From Fluviicoccus sp. (GTDB lineage: Bacteria; Pseudomonadota; Gammaproteobacteria; Pseudomonadales; Moraxellaceae): DNA of 64,000 nucleotides. Where the stretch lies: positions 1 to 64,000 of the forward strand of contig NZ_JAUSMX010000032.1 of assembly GCF_030646115.1 (NCBI RefSeq), in the 5' to 3' direction. The notes under the pieces were generated by a model, which was not told the DNA's origin, ran no database searches, and saw only the letters and a program-made list of their open reading frames with translations. Of this stretch, positions 50,924 through 60,276 are shown piece by piece (the stretch's first letter is position 1; every line of letters begins with the position of its first letter). A program made the position numbers and the translations under genes.

Positions 50924-53038
50924 TTAAAACCGGTAGTTCAACCCGGCGTACAGGCTGCGCCCGGCCATGGGGAAATCATTCGGAATGGCCGGTACGGGCA
51001 GCGGCGCCACCGGTCCGGGGCTGGGCTCCCGGATGTCAGCGTCCAGGAGGTTGCGCAGCGACAGCGCCACGTCCAGTCCCTGGACAATTTCCCGCTTGTT
51101 GAGGGTCACATCCACGGCGGTGTAGCTGCCCAGTGCGCCGCGACTGTCGCCGGCGGCGCGTTTCTGCGGCCCCACCCAGGTCAGTTGTGCGTCCAGTTGC
51201 CAGTCGGGCCGGAACAGCCATTCGCTGCGCACGTAGACCTGTTGTCCGGGGGCTTCACCTACATCGCTGTGCGTGGTGCGGTCGATGGACCGTTGCCAAG
51301 CGTAGTTGGCCACGAAACGCAGGTTGAAGAGCGGGTTGTAATCCGCTTCCAGCTCCAGACCGTGGCCGTCGCGTACGCCCACGTTCTGTGCCTGTATCAC
51401 CAACCCGGAGGGGACGAAGGTGATGAAGTCCTCAATGTGGTAGCGGTAAACATTGGCGGTGTACATCAGCATCGGCGACAGCTTGTGGGAGAAGGCCAGC
51501 TCCCAGGAGTCAATGGTTTCAGGCTTCAGGCCGGGGTTGCCCAGCGTGATCGGATTGCTGGTGACGAACAGCTCGGCAATGGTGGGGGCGCGGAAGGCGC
51601 GGCCGTACAGCAGGCGGGTGGTGACCTTGTCCGAGGCGGCCCAGACCAGCGCCATTCTGGGATTGGTCGTGTTGCCGAAGTCCGAGAAACTGTCATAGCG
51701 GATGCCGGTGGTCAGGCCCCAGTTCCGGGTCAGCTTCCATTCATCCTGGGCAAAGACATAACGGTTGAGGCGGCTTTTCTCCGGCAGGTAAACCTCGGCC
51801 GTGTCGCTGACATCTTCCAGGCCGCCGGGGCGCGGGGTATAGCCTGGCGTGAAATTCTTGGTCTCGGTGACCTCAAACATGTTGCCGCGATAGAACCCGG
51901 CGCCCAGCCGCAGATAGCGGTTGGCAAAGCCTTTGAACAGCGTGCTGAAGTCAAAGCGGGTGTTTTCCTCACGGTGGCCGGGGTTGCCGATGAAGCCGTC
52001 CGGGAAACTGCTGCCGATGCCGGGCAGGGTGGCGCCGTCCGGCAGCAGTTTCAGGTTCCGTTCGATTTCCTGGGTGCTCTGGTAATAGCTGAGCCGGGCC
52101 TCGACGGCCCAGTCCGGCGTCAGGTCATCGTGCTTCCAAGTGTAGTCCAGATTGAAGCGCTCGCTGGCGATGCGGCCATCCGGGTCCAGGGCTTCCAGAT
52201 AACCGGGGCCGGAACCGACCTTGTAGCGCCCCTGATAACCGGCGCGCAGCCGGGAGTGGTCATGGGCCACGTCCAGCCGGGCATCGATCATGCGCTTCAT
52301 GGTGCTGGCCGGGCCGGGGGCATGGCTGGCATGGGTGCCGGTCAGTTGGTCGTAAAGGGTCTGGCGGTCGGACTCGATGGTTTTCTTCCAGCCGCCGGTG
52401 GTTTCCGCTTCCAGCACGAAGGCGGTTTCAAAACCGTTGAGGCTGCTGCCGTGTTCCAGCCACAGTGACCGGGTGTCAAAGCTGCCGATGCGCGCCCCGG
52501 CGCTGGCGCCGCTGATGTCGTTGCGGGTCTTGGTGATGACGTTGATCACTCCGGCGAAGGCGTCCGCCCCGTACAGGGCGGAGCCGGGGCCGCGAATCAC
52601 TTCAATGCGCGCCACCGCCTTGACCGGCATGCCTGCCCAGATGTTGCTGCGGTTGCCGAGAAACAGGCTGGACACGGGAACGCCGTTGATCAGGAACAGC
52701 GTCTGCGGGTTGTAGGTCGAGGTAATGCCACGGATATAGAACTTGGAGGTGTAAGCTTGGTCCGAGCGGCCCACATGCAGGCCGGGCACGGTTTCCAGCA
52801 CCTGGTCAATGTCCGTGGCGCCCATGGCCTCAATGTCGTCGGCGGTGATGACTGTGGCAATGGCGGCGGCCTTGTCCAGCGGGGTGTCGGTGCCTGAGGC
52901 GATGGAGGTGACACGAATGCGGCCCAGGTCGGCCAGCGACATGTCCCACAAATCGGCGGCATGGGTAGGCATCTGCATCAGCAGTGCAATAAGTGAATAC
53001 AGCGGTGCACGGCCGGTGTTCCGGATTATTGTTTTCAT
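50924..53038 (-). CDS. TonB-dependent outer-membrane receptor (copy 2)
   Basis: The 704-residue receptor has a weak signal (APLYSLIALLMQMPTHAADL) and the TonB-box-like LADLGRIRVTSIASGTDTPL. Its plug (AAIATVITADDIEAMGATDI, RIEVIRGPGSALYGADAFAG) is nearly the same as copy 1, and the barrel ends in AGLNYRF. Differences concentrate in the extracellular-loop regions, as expected if the two have moved toward different ligands. Both copies carry NVG-rich strands near the C-terminus. Ligands are unknown. The two are separated by 225 bases on the same strand. Confidence 0.92.
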   Translation of the reverse strand: MKTIIRNTGRAPLYSLIALLMQMPTHAADLWDMSLADLGRIRVTSIASGTDTPLDKAAAIATVITADDIEAMGATDIDQVLETVPGLHVGRSDQAYTSKFYIRGITSTYNPQTLFLINGVPVSSLFLGNRSNIWAGMPVKAVARIEVIRGPGSALYGADAFAGVINVITKTRNDISGASAGARIGSFDTRSLWLEHGSSLNGFETAFVLEAETTGGWKKTIESDRQTLYDQLTGTHASHAPGPASTMKRMIDARLDVAHDHSRLRAGYQGRYKVGSGPGYLEALDPDGRIASERFNLDYTWKHDDLTPDWAVEARLSYYQSTQEIERNLKLLPDGATLPGIGSSFPDGFIGNPGHREENTRFDFSTLFKGFANRYLRLGAGFYRGNMFEVTETKNFTPGYTPRPGGLEDVSDTAEVYLPEKSRLNRYVFAQDEWKLTRNWGLTTGIRYDSFSDFGNTTNPRMALVWAASDKVTTRLLYGRAFRAPTIAELFVTSNPITLGNPGLKPETIDSWELAFSHKLSPMLMYTANVYRYHIEDFITFVPSGLVIQAQNVGVRDGHGLELEADYNPLFNLRFVANYAWQRSIDRTTHSDVGEAPGQQVYVRSEWLFRPDWQLDAQLTWVGPQKRAAGDSRGALGSYTAVDVTLNKREIVQGLDVALSLRNLLDADIREPSPGPVAPLPVPAIPNDFPMAGRSLYAGLNYRF

Positions 53039-53287
53039 GGTTGGTCTGTACGGTATTGGCTGGCTCAGGGTGCAGCAAAAGCACCACTTTTTCGGCAGGC
53101 ATACTCATCTTGGTAAGCATCCATCCCTGAAGCCGAACCGTCTTTCAGGGGTATCAACAACGCCCTGTGACACGGTTCGCAATTTAACGTAGAGCAGGAA
53201 GGCCTGTATATGCCATCAATGGCCTTTTCAGACGAAAATAAGGTTCATAATAAAAAAATACTTGCAGATTTTTACAGGTTGCACGTC

Positions 53288-54847
53288 ATGTCGTCACCGT
53301 TGCTCACCGCGTTGCAGAACCCGGCTTTATACCCGCATCCGGTACAGGGATTTAAGCTCTTGGAAACCCATATTTCCTGGGTGCTGCTGACCGGGGAATT
53401 CGCGTACAAGATCAAGAAGCCGGTCAATTTCGGCTTTCTGGATTTCACGAAAGCGGATGACCGCCGCTTTTACTGCGAACGTGAAGTGGAATTGAACCGC
53501 CGTCTGTCCGGCGATCTTTACCGGCGCGTAGTGAGGATTGGCGGCACGCCGGAGTCGCCGGTGCTGGATGGGGCAGGCCCGCCGTTTGAATATGCCGTGC
53601 AGATGCGGGAATTCCCGCAGTCGCAGCTGCTGGATGCGGTGCAGTCACGCGGGGAATTGACCGCAGCCTGCCTGGATGCGCTGGCGCAACGGATGGCCGG
53701 TTTTCATGCCGACACACCGCCCGCCCCGGCAGGTCACGCCCAGCGTCATGCCGCCGCGCTGTATGCGCCCATGCAGCAGAACTTCGTGCTGATCCGGCCG
53801 TTGTTGCAGGATGAGGCCGACCTGCAGCAACTGGACCGGCTGGAAGCCCGTACCCGGCAGGCTTACGGGCGCCTGCAGCCGGTGCTGGCCCGCCGCATAG
53901 CCGACGACCGCATCCGCGAATGCCACGGTGACCTGCACCTGGGAAACATCGCCCTGATTGACGGCCAACCGACCCCTTTCGACTGCATCGAATTCAACGA
54001 CGCCTTCCGGCTGATCGATGTGGCCTCGGACACGGCTTTCCTAGTCATGGATCTGGAAAGCCGCCGCCTGCCAGGGCTGGCGGCGCGCTTCCTGAACGGC
54101 TGGCTGGAACACAGCGGCGATTACGACGCCCTGACGGTCATGGACTTCTACAAGACCTACCGCGCGCTGGTGCGAGCCAAGGTCAACCTGTTGCGGTTGG
54201 GGCAGGGGCCGGATGCACTGACGCGGCAGCATATTCTGGCGGAATACCGGCGCTATGCCGCGCTGGCCGAAAGTTACGGCTTACCCCGTCCATGTTTCCT
54301 GGCCATGACCTGCGGGGTGTCCGCCGTGGGCAAGAGCCGGGTGGCGATGACGTTGGTGGAGTCTGGCGGGGCGGTGCGCCTGCGTTCGGACGTGGAACGC
54401 AAGCGGCTGCTGGGGCAACAGCCGCCTGCATTGCAGGGGCAACTGACGCAGGGCATTTACGATGCCGGGGCCACCGCCGCCACCTACCGCCGTTTACTGG
54501 AACTGGCCCGCGCAATCCTCACCGCCGGCTATCCGGCGGTGCTGGACGCCACCTTCCTCAAACGGCCGCAGCGTGCTGATGCGGCGGCGCTGGCAGCCGG
54601 TTTGGGGGTTCCGTGGCGGATTCTGGATTGCGAGGCCGATGATGCAGTGGTCGAGGCACGGCTGGCTCAACGTCAGGCGGAAGGTGTCGATCCTTCGGAT
54701 GCCACATTGGCGGTAATCCGGCAGCAACGGGCGAATCGTGACGCTCTGGATGCCGGGGAGCGGACGCATGCCCTGACCGTGCGCACGGATGACGCGGAGA
54801 GTGTGGCGCTGGCCGGTGAGCGTTTGTTGGCCGGTCTGGGCGTGTGA
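53288..54847 (+). CDS. Bifunctional APH-family kinase domain / P-loop kinase fusion protein
   Basis: The 519-residue protein joins two kinase folds. Residues about 10-340 are an APH-like kinase domain (AYKIKKPVNFGFLDF, then RECHGDLHLGNI with the catalytic Asp and FDCIEFNDAFRLIDVASD). Residues about 340-519 are a P-loop kinase with Walker A GVSAVGKS and LDATFLKRPQR. This domain pair is widespread and of unknown substrate; it is not evidence of aminoglycoside resistance. I chose the ATG at 53288; a start 26 codons earlier (53210) adds a low-complexity lead. It is the only plus-strand gene before the holin-like gene. Confidence 0.85.
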   Translation: MSSPLLTALQNPALYPHPVQGFKLLETHISWVLLTGEFAYKIKKPVNFGFLDFTKADDRRFYCEREVELNRRLSGDLYRRVVRIGGTPESPVLDGAGPPFEYAVQMREFPQSQLLDAVQSRGELTAACLDALAQRMAGFHADTPPAPAGHAQRHAAALYAPMQQNFVLIRPLLQDEADLQQLDRLEARTRQAYGRLQPVLARRIADDRIRECHGDLHLGNIALIDGQPTPFDCIEFNDAFRLIDVASDTAFLVMDLESRRLPGLAARFLNGWLEHSGDYDALTVMDFYKTYRALVRAKVNLLRLGQGPDALTRQHILAEYRRYAALAESYGLPRPCFLAMTCGVSAVGKSRVAMTLVESGGAVRLRSDVERKRLLGQQPPALQGQLTQGIYDAGATAATYRRLLELARAILTAGYPAVLDATFLKRPQRADAAALAAGLGVPWRILDCEADDAVVEARLAQRQAEGVDPSDATLAVIRQQRANRDALDAGERTHALTVRTDDAESVALAGERLLAGLGV

Positions 54848-54943
54848 TTGTCCGGCCAGTTGGCCGTCGCACGGGGTGGTATTGCCGTACAATTGTGCAC
54901 CGGCTGTTTGTCAGCCGGATTCCAGTCTGGCGAGGATTACTTC

Positions 54944-55321
54944 ATGTTCTACCAAATGCTGGTGCGCTTGCTGCTCAGCGCCTGCGGTCTCGGTCTGGCC
55001 GATTACCTGATGGAGGGGGTTCGTTTCGACCACTACAGCACCCTGTTCTGGGCGGCGCTGTTGCTGGGCATTGCCAATTCCGTGGTGCGTCCGGTGCTGA
55101 TTTTCTTCACCCTGCCCATTACCCTCATTACCCTGGGGTTGTTTTTGTTCGTGGTGAATGCCGCTACGCTGGGCCTTGTCGCCTGGTTCCTGCCGGGCTT
55201 CCATTTGGCCGGGTTTTGGTCAGCGTTAGGGGCGTGGTTCATTGTGGCGCTGATGCAGGCCTTGGGCAGTGCGCTGACTGGCAAGGGCGGCATTGTGGTG
55301 AAGGTGGAGCGGCGTGATTAA
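54944..55321 (+). CDS. Phage holin-4 family (DUF360-type) membrane protein
   Basis: The 125-residue protein starts at 54944 behind GAGGA. It has four hydrophobic segments (LVRLLLSACGLGLADYLM, YSTLFWAALLLGIANSVV, LPITLITLGLFLFVVNAATL, AWFIVALMQALGSAL) and NSVVRPVLIFFTLPITLIT, the family signature. The family is common on chromosomes and is not evidence of a prophage. Its last four bases overlap the end of the convergent BI-1 gene. Confidence 0.85.
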   Translation: MFYQMLVRLLLSACGLGLADYLMEGVRFDHYSTLFWAALLLGIANSVVRPVLIFFTLPITLITLGLFLFVVNAATLGLVAWFLPGFHLAGFWSALGAWFIVALMQALGSALTGKGGIVVKVERRD

Positions 55322-55944
55322 TCAAAATGGCGCAACAAGCTCTCGATCCAACTGCGCAAACCGACAATATCCATCATCAAATCAAACGCACCTGATGCTG
55401 GTGGATAGTCCCCATCCATCCGATCCAGAATCTGACTGGTGTCATACAACAACCAACCAATAAAAATCACTGTGCCGACGATGCCGAGCAGCAAGCTTAA
55501 AAAGCTGACTTTGATAAACAGCAGCAGCAGGCTTCCAGCAATCAAGAACCAAAACCCATACGACAACTTATCGCGCAAAAAACTGAAGTCACGATCTGTA
55601 GAAAACACATAGGCGGTCACGGCGGCAAACGCCAACATACTCAGCACGGCTGAGGTCATGAATAGCCCTGCATTTGCGCGTGCCAGCTGACCAAAAAACA
55701 GCCCTGTAATCACAATAAAAACCGGAAAAATCAGCTTAATCGGCTGACGCAGGCCAAACCATCCACAGACGATCCACAGCAAGGAGTCGATCAAGCCCAA
55801 CGGCCAGCGCAACGACTGCGGCAATACAAAGTAAGAAAACAGACCCAGCACAAACATACTGCTCAAGCCGACCAAAAAAATCAGATAGGTTTGTTGAATA
55901 AACGCCAACTGCGGTGGTGAAAAATTCCTTGGTAGTGCAATCAT
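55318..55944 (-). CDS. Bax inhibitor-1/YccA family membrane protein
   Basis: The 208-residue inner-membrane protein has about seven hydrophobic segments. AYVFSTDRDFSFLRDKLSYG and IGWLLYDTSQILDRMDGDYP match the BI-1 loop and the conserved Asp/Glu-Thr-Ser of the last segments. E. coli YccA of this family modulates FtsH. Codon use and composition are distinctly AT-richer than the genes on both sides, which suggests a later arrival or a different history. It is convergent with the holin-4 gene and shares four bases with it. Confidence 0.85.
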   Translation of the reverse strand: MIALPRNFSPPQLAFIQQTYLIFLVGLSSMFVLGLFSYFVLPQSLRWPLGLIDSLLWIVCGWFGLRQPIKLIFPVFIVITGLFFGQLARANAGLFMTSAVLSMLAFAAVTAYVFSTDRDFSFLRDKLSYGFWFLIAGSLLLLFIKVSFLSLLLGIVGTVIFIGWLLYDTSQILDRMDGDYPPASGAFDLMMDIVGLRSWIESLLRHFD

Positions 55945-56078
55945 TAAGAATCATCCTGAGTATATTTACTGACTCTTGTCAGTTTTTTATAGCATGCCAT
56001 GCGATGTGTGAAGCAACAACTGGTTTTGCTGAGTCAGGAAAAAGGGGTCACGATATTGGCGTTGCCCTCCCTCCCGCA

Positions 56079-57737
56079 TCAAGGCGCAGTGCGGCAACCC
56101 GCTGTCAGGTCCATAGCGGCTTCATAAACCGTGGTTTTCACCCCGGCAATGCCCAGCAGCGTATGGAACAGGTTGTCATGGGTCGCCGCCTGTTGCGTCC
56201 GTTGCCGCATGCAGTCGTCTCTTACCGTCAAGTCATTCCCGAACCACATCACCATCGGCACCTTGGTCTGGGTCGAGGGAGCGATAGAGAAGGGAATGCT
56301 GTGCAGGTACATGCCGTTTTCCCCCAACGACTCGCCATGGTCCGAAACATAGATCAGCGCGGTGCGCCGCGTGGCGGACTGGGTTTTCAGGAAGTCGATG
56401 GCCCCGGCGACCACATGGTCGGTATAGAGCACACCGTTGTCATAGGTGTTGGTAATCTGCGCCTGGGTGCAGGTCTCCAGTTGCGTGGTGTCGCAGGTGG
56501 GGGTGAAGCGCCGGTAGGCCTGCGGGTAACGCTGGTAATAAGCCGGGCCATGCAGTCCCATCTGGTGCAGAACCACCACCATGTCGTCTGGCGTGTTGCG
56601 GATTTCCGCATCCAGGCCCGTCAATAAAATTTCGTCGAAACATTCCTTGTTGTGGCACAGCGCCGGGTCGTTCAGCCGCGCCATCAGGTGTTCCTCCACA
56701 CCCTCGCAAACGCCCTTGCAGCCGGACTGGTTGTCGCGCCACAACACGCGGATGCCGGTGCGCTGCAACACGTTCAGCACCGACTCGCTGCCCCGGATCA
56801 CATCCTCATCATAATGCCGCCGGCCGTTGACCGAGAACATGCAGGGCAGGGAGGTGGCGGTATTGGTGCCGCAACTGGTGACATCAGGGAAGTTGATGAC
56901 CTGGCGCTCCGCCAGTTCCGGCGTGGTCTGCCGGGCATAGCCGTTCAGCCCCCAGTTGGCGGCGCGGGTGGTTTCGCCCACCACCATCACCAGCAGCAGC
57001 GGCTTGTGGTCCGGGGCATGCGGCGGGCGCACGGCGTCCGGGGCCACTACGGTTCGCGGCCCGCGATTGATAATGCGCGGCTTGAGGATGGTGACCCGCG
57101 CCAGCGAATAAATGTAGTTGCTGGGCGTAATCAGGTAGCGCAGGGTTTTCTGCTCCCGCATCAGCGGCACCAGCTGCTTGGAGATGGGATAAAACGAGAC
57201 CGCCACCACCGCCAGCGCAGCCATAAGGGCCAGCGGCCGGTGATGCCAGCTTTTCCGTAACGGCGGCCGCTGGATACGGATGCGCCACAGCAGCGCCCAG
57301 GGCAGCAGCATGTAGACGGCTATGTACGGCAGCATGTTCCACGCCAGCAGGTCGCGCGCTTCCCGGAAGTCGGTTTCCAGAAAGTTTTGCGCCATGGCGC
57401 TGTCGACATAAATGCCGAAGCGGTTCATGAAGTAGACCGTGGCGCCCGTCAGGAAAAACATCACCGTCAGCAGCGGCTTGGCCGTCCAGCGGTTCAGCAG
57501 CAAGGACAGCAGGAAGAATTGCAGGGCCGTGACCAGCACGAACATCCCGGCCAGGAATCCCCAGCCGCCCAGTGTGCCGCCGGAGGGCAGCGCCAGCAGT
57601 TTGCCCCACAGGCTGCCATTGCAGGCAATCGATGAAAACAGGCTGACAATCAGGGCCAAGCGGGTCGTTGAAATCTCGGGCCTGCGGGTGAGCAGGGCTC
57701 GGAGCCGGGTGCGGACGGTGGAATTCGGCTGGTCCAT
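56079..57737 (-). CDS. eptA: Phosphoethanolamine transferase (EptA-type)
   Basis: The 552-residue enzyme has an N-terminal membrane domain with about five segments (IACNGSLWGKLLALP-type start, FLAGMFVLVTALQFFLLSLL) and a periplasmic alkaline-phosphatase-fold domain. The zinc and catalytic sites are visible: VVGETTRAANW (Glu, about 254), the acceptor Thr in SCGTNTATSLPCMF (about 295) and SDHGESLGENGMYLH (Asp and His, about 468). It adds phosphoethanolamine to lipid A or a core sugar. Paired Cys residues suit its disulfide-rich fold. Related enzymes raise polymyxin resistance; that effect here is unknown. No two-component regulator is next to it. Confidence 0.9.
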   Translation of the reverse strand: MDQPNSTVRTRLRALLTRRPEISTTRLALIVSLFSSIACNGSLWGKLLALPSGGTLGGWGFLAGMFVLVTALQFFLLSLLLNRWTAKPLLTVMFFLTGATVYFMNRFGIYVDSAMAQNFLETDFREARDLLAWNMLPYIAVYMLLPWALLWRIRIQRPPLRKSWHHRPLALMAALAVVAVSFYPISKQLVPLMREQKTLRYLITPSNYIYSLARVTILKPRIINRGPRTVVAPDAVRPPHAPDHKPLLLVMVVGETTRAANWGLNGYARQTTPELAERQVINFPDVTSCGTNTATSLPCMFSVNGRRHYDEDVIRGSESVLNVLQRTGIRVLWRDNQSGCKGVCEGVEEHLMARLNDPALCHNKECFDEILLTGLDAEIRNTPDDMVVVLHQMGLHGPAYYQRYPQAYRRFTPTCDTTQLETCTQAQITNTYDNGVLYTDHVVAGAIDFLKTQSATRRTALIYVSDHGESLGENGMYLHSIPFSIAPSTQTKVPMVMWFGNDLTVRDDCMRQRTQQAATHDNLFHTLLGIAGVKTTVYEAAMDLTAGCRTAP

Positions 57738-57828
57738 TCAGTGTCATCGGGGGCTGGCGGCGGACCGGTGATTATAGGGTATTGCCGCCCGTCTTGCTTA
57801 ACGAGGGCTTAAGCCCCGCCTGTCCGGG

Positions 57829-58056
57829 TTACAGGAACTTTCCGATTTCGCCCGGCATCAGCACTTTTCCCACTGACACCACCTTACCGTCCACCACCAG
57901 CGCCGGGGTCGACATGACGCCGTGCGCCGCGATTTCAGCAAAGTCTGTCACCTTGACGATTTCCGCCTCGCGTCCGTTGTCTGCCAGCGCCTTGCGCGTG
58001 TTTTCGGTCAGGGCCTGACACTTGCTGCAACCCGAACCCAGTATCTTGATGATCAT
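57829..58056 (-). CDS. Thioredoxin-like small redox protein (ars operon)
   Basis: The 75-residue protein starts MIIKILGSGCSKCQALTEN, with a CxxC (CSKC) at residues 10-13 and TPALVVDGKVVSVGK with a cis-Pro. It is of the redox-active-disulfide (thioredoxin_3) type. It is the last gene of the arsenic operon, 26 bases after the permease gene, and probably supplies reducing power or handles a metal-bound thiol. Confidence 0.85.
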   Translation of the reverse strand: MIIKILGSGCSKCQALTENTRKALADNGREAEIVKVTDFAEIAAHGVMSTPALVVDGKVVSVGKVLMPGEIGKFL

Positions 58057-58082
58057 GTTGATATCTCCCCGGAGTGTGTTTT

Positions 58083-59078
58083 TCAGAGTAAATAGCCGCT
58101 GAAGGCGTTGAAGGCATAGCCGATGATGAGGATGCCGCTAATGACGATGCCGAGGAAAGTGGCCAGCAGCCGCGTCTTCACCACTTTCTTCAGCATGATC
58201 AGCGACGGCAGCGACAGCGCCGTCACCGCCATCATGAAGGCCAGCGCCGTGCCCAGCCCCACGCCCTTGGCCACCAGCGCCTCCGCAATCGGCAGCGTGC
58301 CGAAGATGTCGGCATACATCGGCGCGCCCACCAGCACCGCCAGCGGCACCGACCACGGCTTGTCGTGTCCCAGCACCGCCAGTATCCAGTCGCGGGGAAT
58401 CACATTGTGGATCAGCGAACCGATGCCGACGCCGATCAGGATGTAGGGCCACACCCGGTGCACAATGTCCCGCACCTGGTCAGTGCTGAAGCGCAGGCGG
58501 TCGCGGCGGGTCAGCTCGTCCTGCGGAATGTCCACCACCGGGCTGTGGAAGACAAAGCCCTCCACCTGGCTTTCCAGTTTCAGGCGGCCGATGATCGTGC
58601 CGCCGATCACCGCCAGCACCACGCCGGTGGCGACATACGCAATGGCAATCGGCCAGTTGAAGATGCTGGCCAGTAGGATCACCGACGCCAGGTCCACCAG
58701 AGGTGAGGAAATCAGGAAGGAAAAGGTGACGCCCAGTGGCAGCCCGGCGCTGGTGAAGCCGATGAACAGCGGGATCGACGAACAGGAGCAGAAGGGCGTC
58801 AGCGTGCCCAGCAGCGCCCCGGCGATGTTGGCCGGCAGGCCGGTGAGGCCGCCAAGGATGCGGCGGGTGCGTTCCGGCGGGAAGTAGCTCTGGATCCATG
58901 AGACGCTGAAGATCAGCACCCCCAGCAGGATGAAGATCTTGATTACGTCGTAGATGAAGAAATGCAGGCTGCCGCCCAGCCGGGTCGTGGTGTCGAGGCC
59001 GCCGCTTTCCAGCAGGAAGCGCACCAGTGCGGCCAGCCAGTCCATGCGCAGCAGTTGGTTGTTCAGCCATTCAAACAT
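58083..59078 (-). CDS. ArsP-type permease (DUF318 family)
   Basis: The 331-residue inner-membrane protein has about eight segments. The family mark is TPFCSCSSIPLFIGFTSAGL near residue 95, with three Cys in a row with spacing CSCSS. The family includes ArsP, which exports trivalent organoarsenicals, and other permeases; the substrate here is inferred from the operon. It overlaps arsJ by eight bases and precedes the thioredoxin-like gene. Confidence 0.85.
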   Translation of the reverse strand: MFEWLNNQLLRMDWLAALVRFLLESGGLDTTTRLGGSLHFFIYDVIKIFILLGVLIFSVSWIQSYFPPERTRRILGGLTGLPANIAGALLGTLTPFCSCSSIPLFIGFTSAGLPLGVTFSFLISSPLVDLASVILLASIFNWPIAIAYVATGVVLAVIGGTIIGRLKLESQVEGFVFHSPVVDIPQDELTRRDRLRFSTDQVRDIVHRVWPYILIGVGIGSLIHNVIPRDWILAVLGHDKPWSVPLAVLVGAPMYADIFGTLPIAEALVAKGVGLGTALAFMMAVTALSLPSLIMLKKVVKTRLLATFLGIVISGILIIGYAFNAFSGYLL

Positions 59079-60276
59079 GGGCAGGCTCCTGCCTGGGCAA
59101 TCCGGCCGAAATGGCGGCCGCCAACAGCACGAACAGGCTCGACACCCACAGACAGGCCTCCAGCCCCCACTGCTGAAACACCCAGCCCGACAGGATAGTC
59201 CCGATCAGCCGCCCCAGCGCGTTCGACATGTAATAAAAGCCGACGTCCAGCGAGACCCCGTCGGCCTTGGCCCAGGACACGATCAGGAAACTGTGCAGCG
59301 AGGAATTCACCGCAAACAGCGCCCCGAACACCAGCAGACCGCCCGGCACCATCAGCCACGGCGACAGGCCCGACGTCAGCCCCAGCGCGATCAGCGCCGG
59401 AATGCCCGCCAGCGCCGCCGCCCAGCCGAAGGCGGTTTTTCCGTCCGGCACCCGGCCCTGACGCTTGCCGGTCAGGTAAGGCGCGAAGGACTGCACCACG
59501 CCGTAACCGATCACCCAAGCCGCCAGAAACGCCCCCACCTGCTGCACATTCCAGCCGAATACCGTGCTCAGGTACACCGGCAGCGCCACCACGAACCAGA
59601 CATCGCGTGCCCCGAACAGGAACAACCGTGCGCCGGACAGCCGGTTGATGGCCGGACTTTTCGACAGCAGCTCGCGGAATTTCGGCTTGGCCGCCTTCTT
59701 GCCCAGATCCTGCTTCAGCCCGATCAGGCTGCCCATCCACACCAGCGCCAGCACCGCCGCCATCGCCAGCACGGAACCGCTGAAGCCCAGCCCGGCCAGC
59801 AGCAGGCCGCCCAGAAAGAAACCCGCGCCCTTCAGCGCGTTCTTCGAGCCGGTCAGCACCGCCACCCAGTAATAGAGTTTGCCTTGCTCACCGGCCGGCA
59901 CCAGCAGCTTGATGGCGCTTTTCGCGCTCATCTTGTTCAGGTCCTTGGCGATGCCGGACAAGGCCTGCGCCGCCATCACCCACGGCACCGTCAGCAGTGC
60001 GGCGGGCACGGTCAGCATCAGCAGCGCGCCGACCTGCAATCCCAGCCCGATATTCATGGTCCGGTTCAGTCCCAGCCGTGCCCCCAGATATCCTCCCAGC
60101 AGGTTGGTGACCACGCCGAAGAATTCGTAGAACAGGAACAGTGCCGCAATCTGCAACGGCGAGTAACCCAGCGCATGAAAGTGCAGCACCACCAGCATGC
60201 GCAACGCGCCGTCGGTAAGGGTGAAGGCCCAGTAATTGCCGGTAACCAGCAGGTACTGGCGAACCGCCGGTGTCAT
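59071..60276 (-). CDS. arsJ: ArsJ-type MFS exporter of 1-arseno-3-phosphoglycerate
   Basis: The 401-residue MFS protein has about 12 membrane segments ([20 protein letters not shown] at the start, [19 protein letters not shown] mid-way). The identification rests on its partner: it overlaps an operon GAPDH in ATGA (60273-60276), the hallmark of the arsenate detoxification pair in which GAPDH makes 1-arseno-3-phosphoglycerate and ArsJ exports it. The start MTPAVRQYL at 60276 is preferred over an in-frame start 17 codons upstream inside the GAPDH gene. Confidence 0.88.
   Translation of the reverse strand: MTPAVRQYLLVTGNYWAFTLTDGALRMLVVLHFHALGYSPLQIAALFLFYEFFGVVTNLLGGYLGARLGLNRTMNIGLGLQVGALLMLTVPAALLTVPWVMAAQALSGIAKDLNKMSAKSAIKLLVPAGEQGKLYYWVAVLTGSKNALKGAGFFLGGLLLAGLGFSGSVLAMAAVLALVWMGSLIGLKQDLGKKAAKPKFRELLSKSPAINRLSGARLFLFGARDVWFVVALPVYLSTVFGWNVQQVGAFLAAWVIGYGVVQSFAPYLTGKRQGRVPDGKTAFGWAAALAGIPALIALGLTSGLSPWLMVPGGLLVFGALFAVNSSLHSFLIVSWAKADGVSLDVGFYYMSNALGRLIGTILSGWVFQQWGLEACLWVSSLFVLLAAAISAGLPRQEPAHV

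Noticed and set aside
53288-54847. Aminoglycoside resistance gene
   Set aside because: The APH-like domain is fused to a P-loop kinase in a common family of unknown substrate.
54944-55321. Prophage remnant suggested by a holin-family protein
   Set aside because: The holin-4 family is common on chromosomes, and no other phage gene is present.
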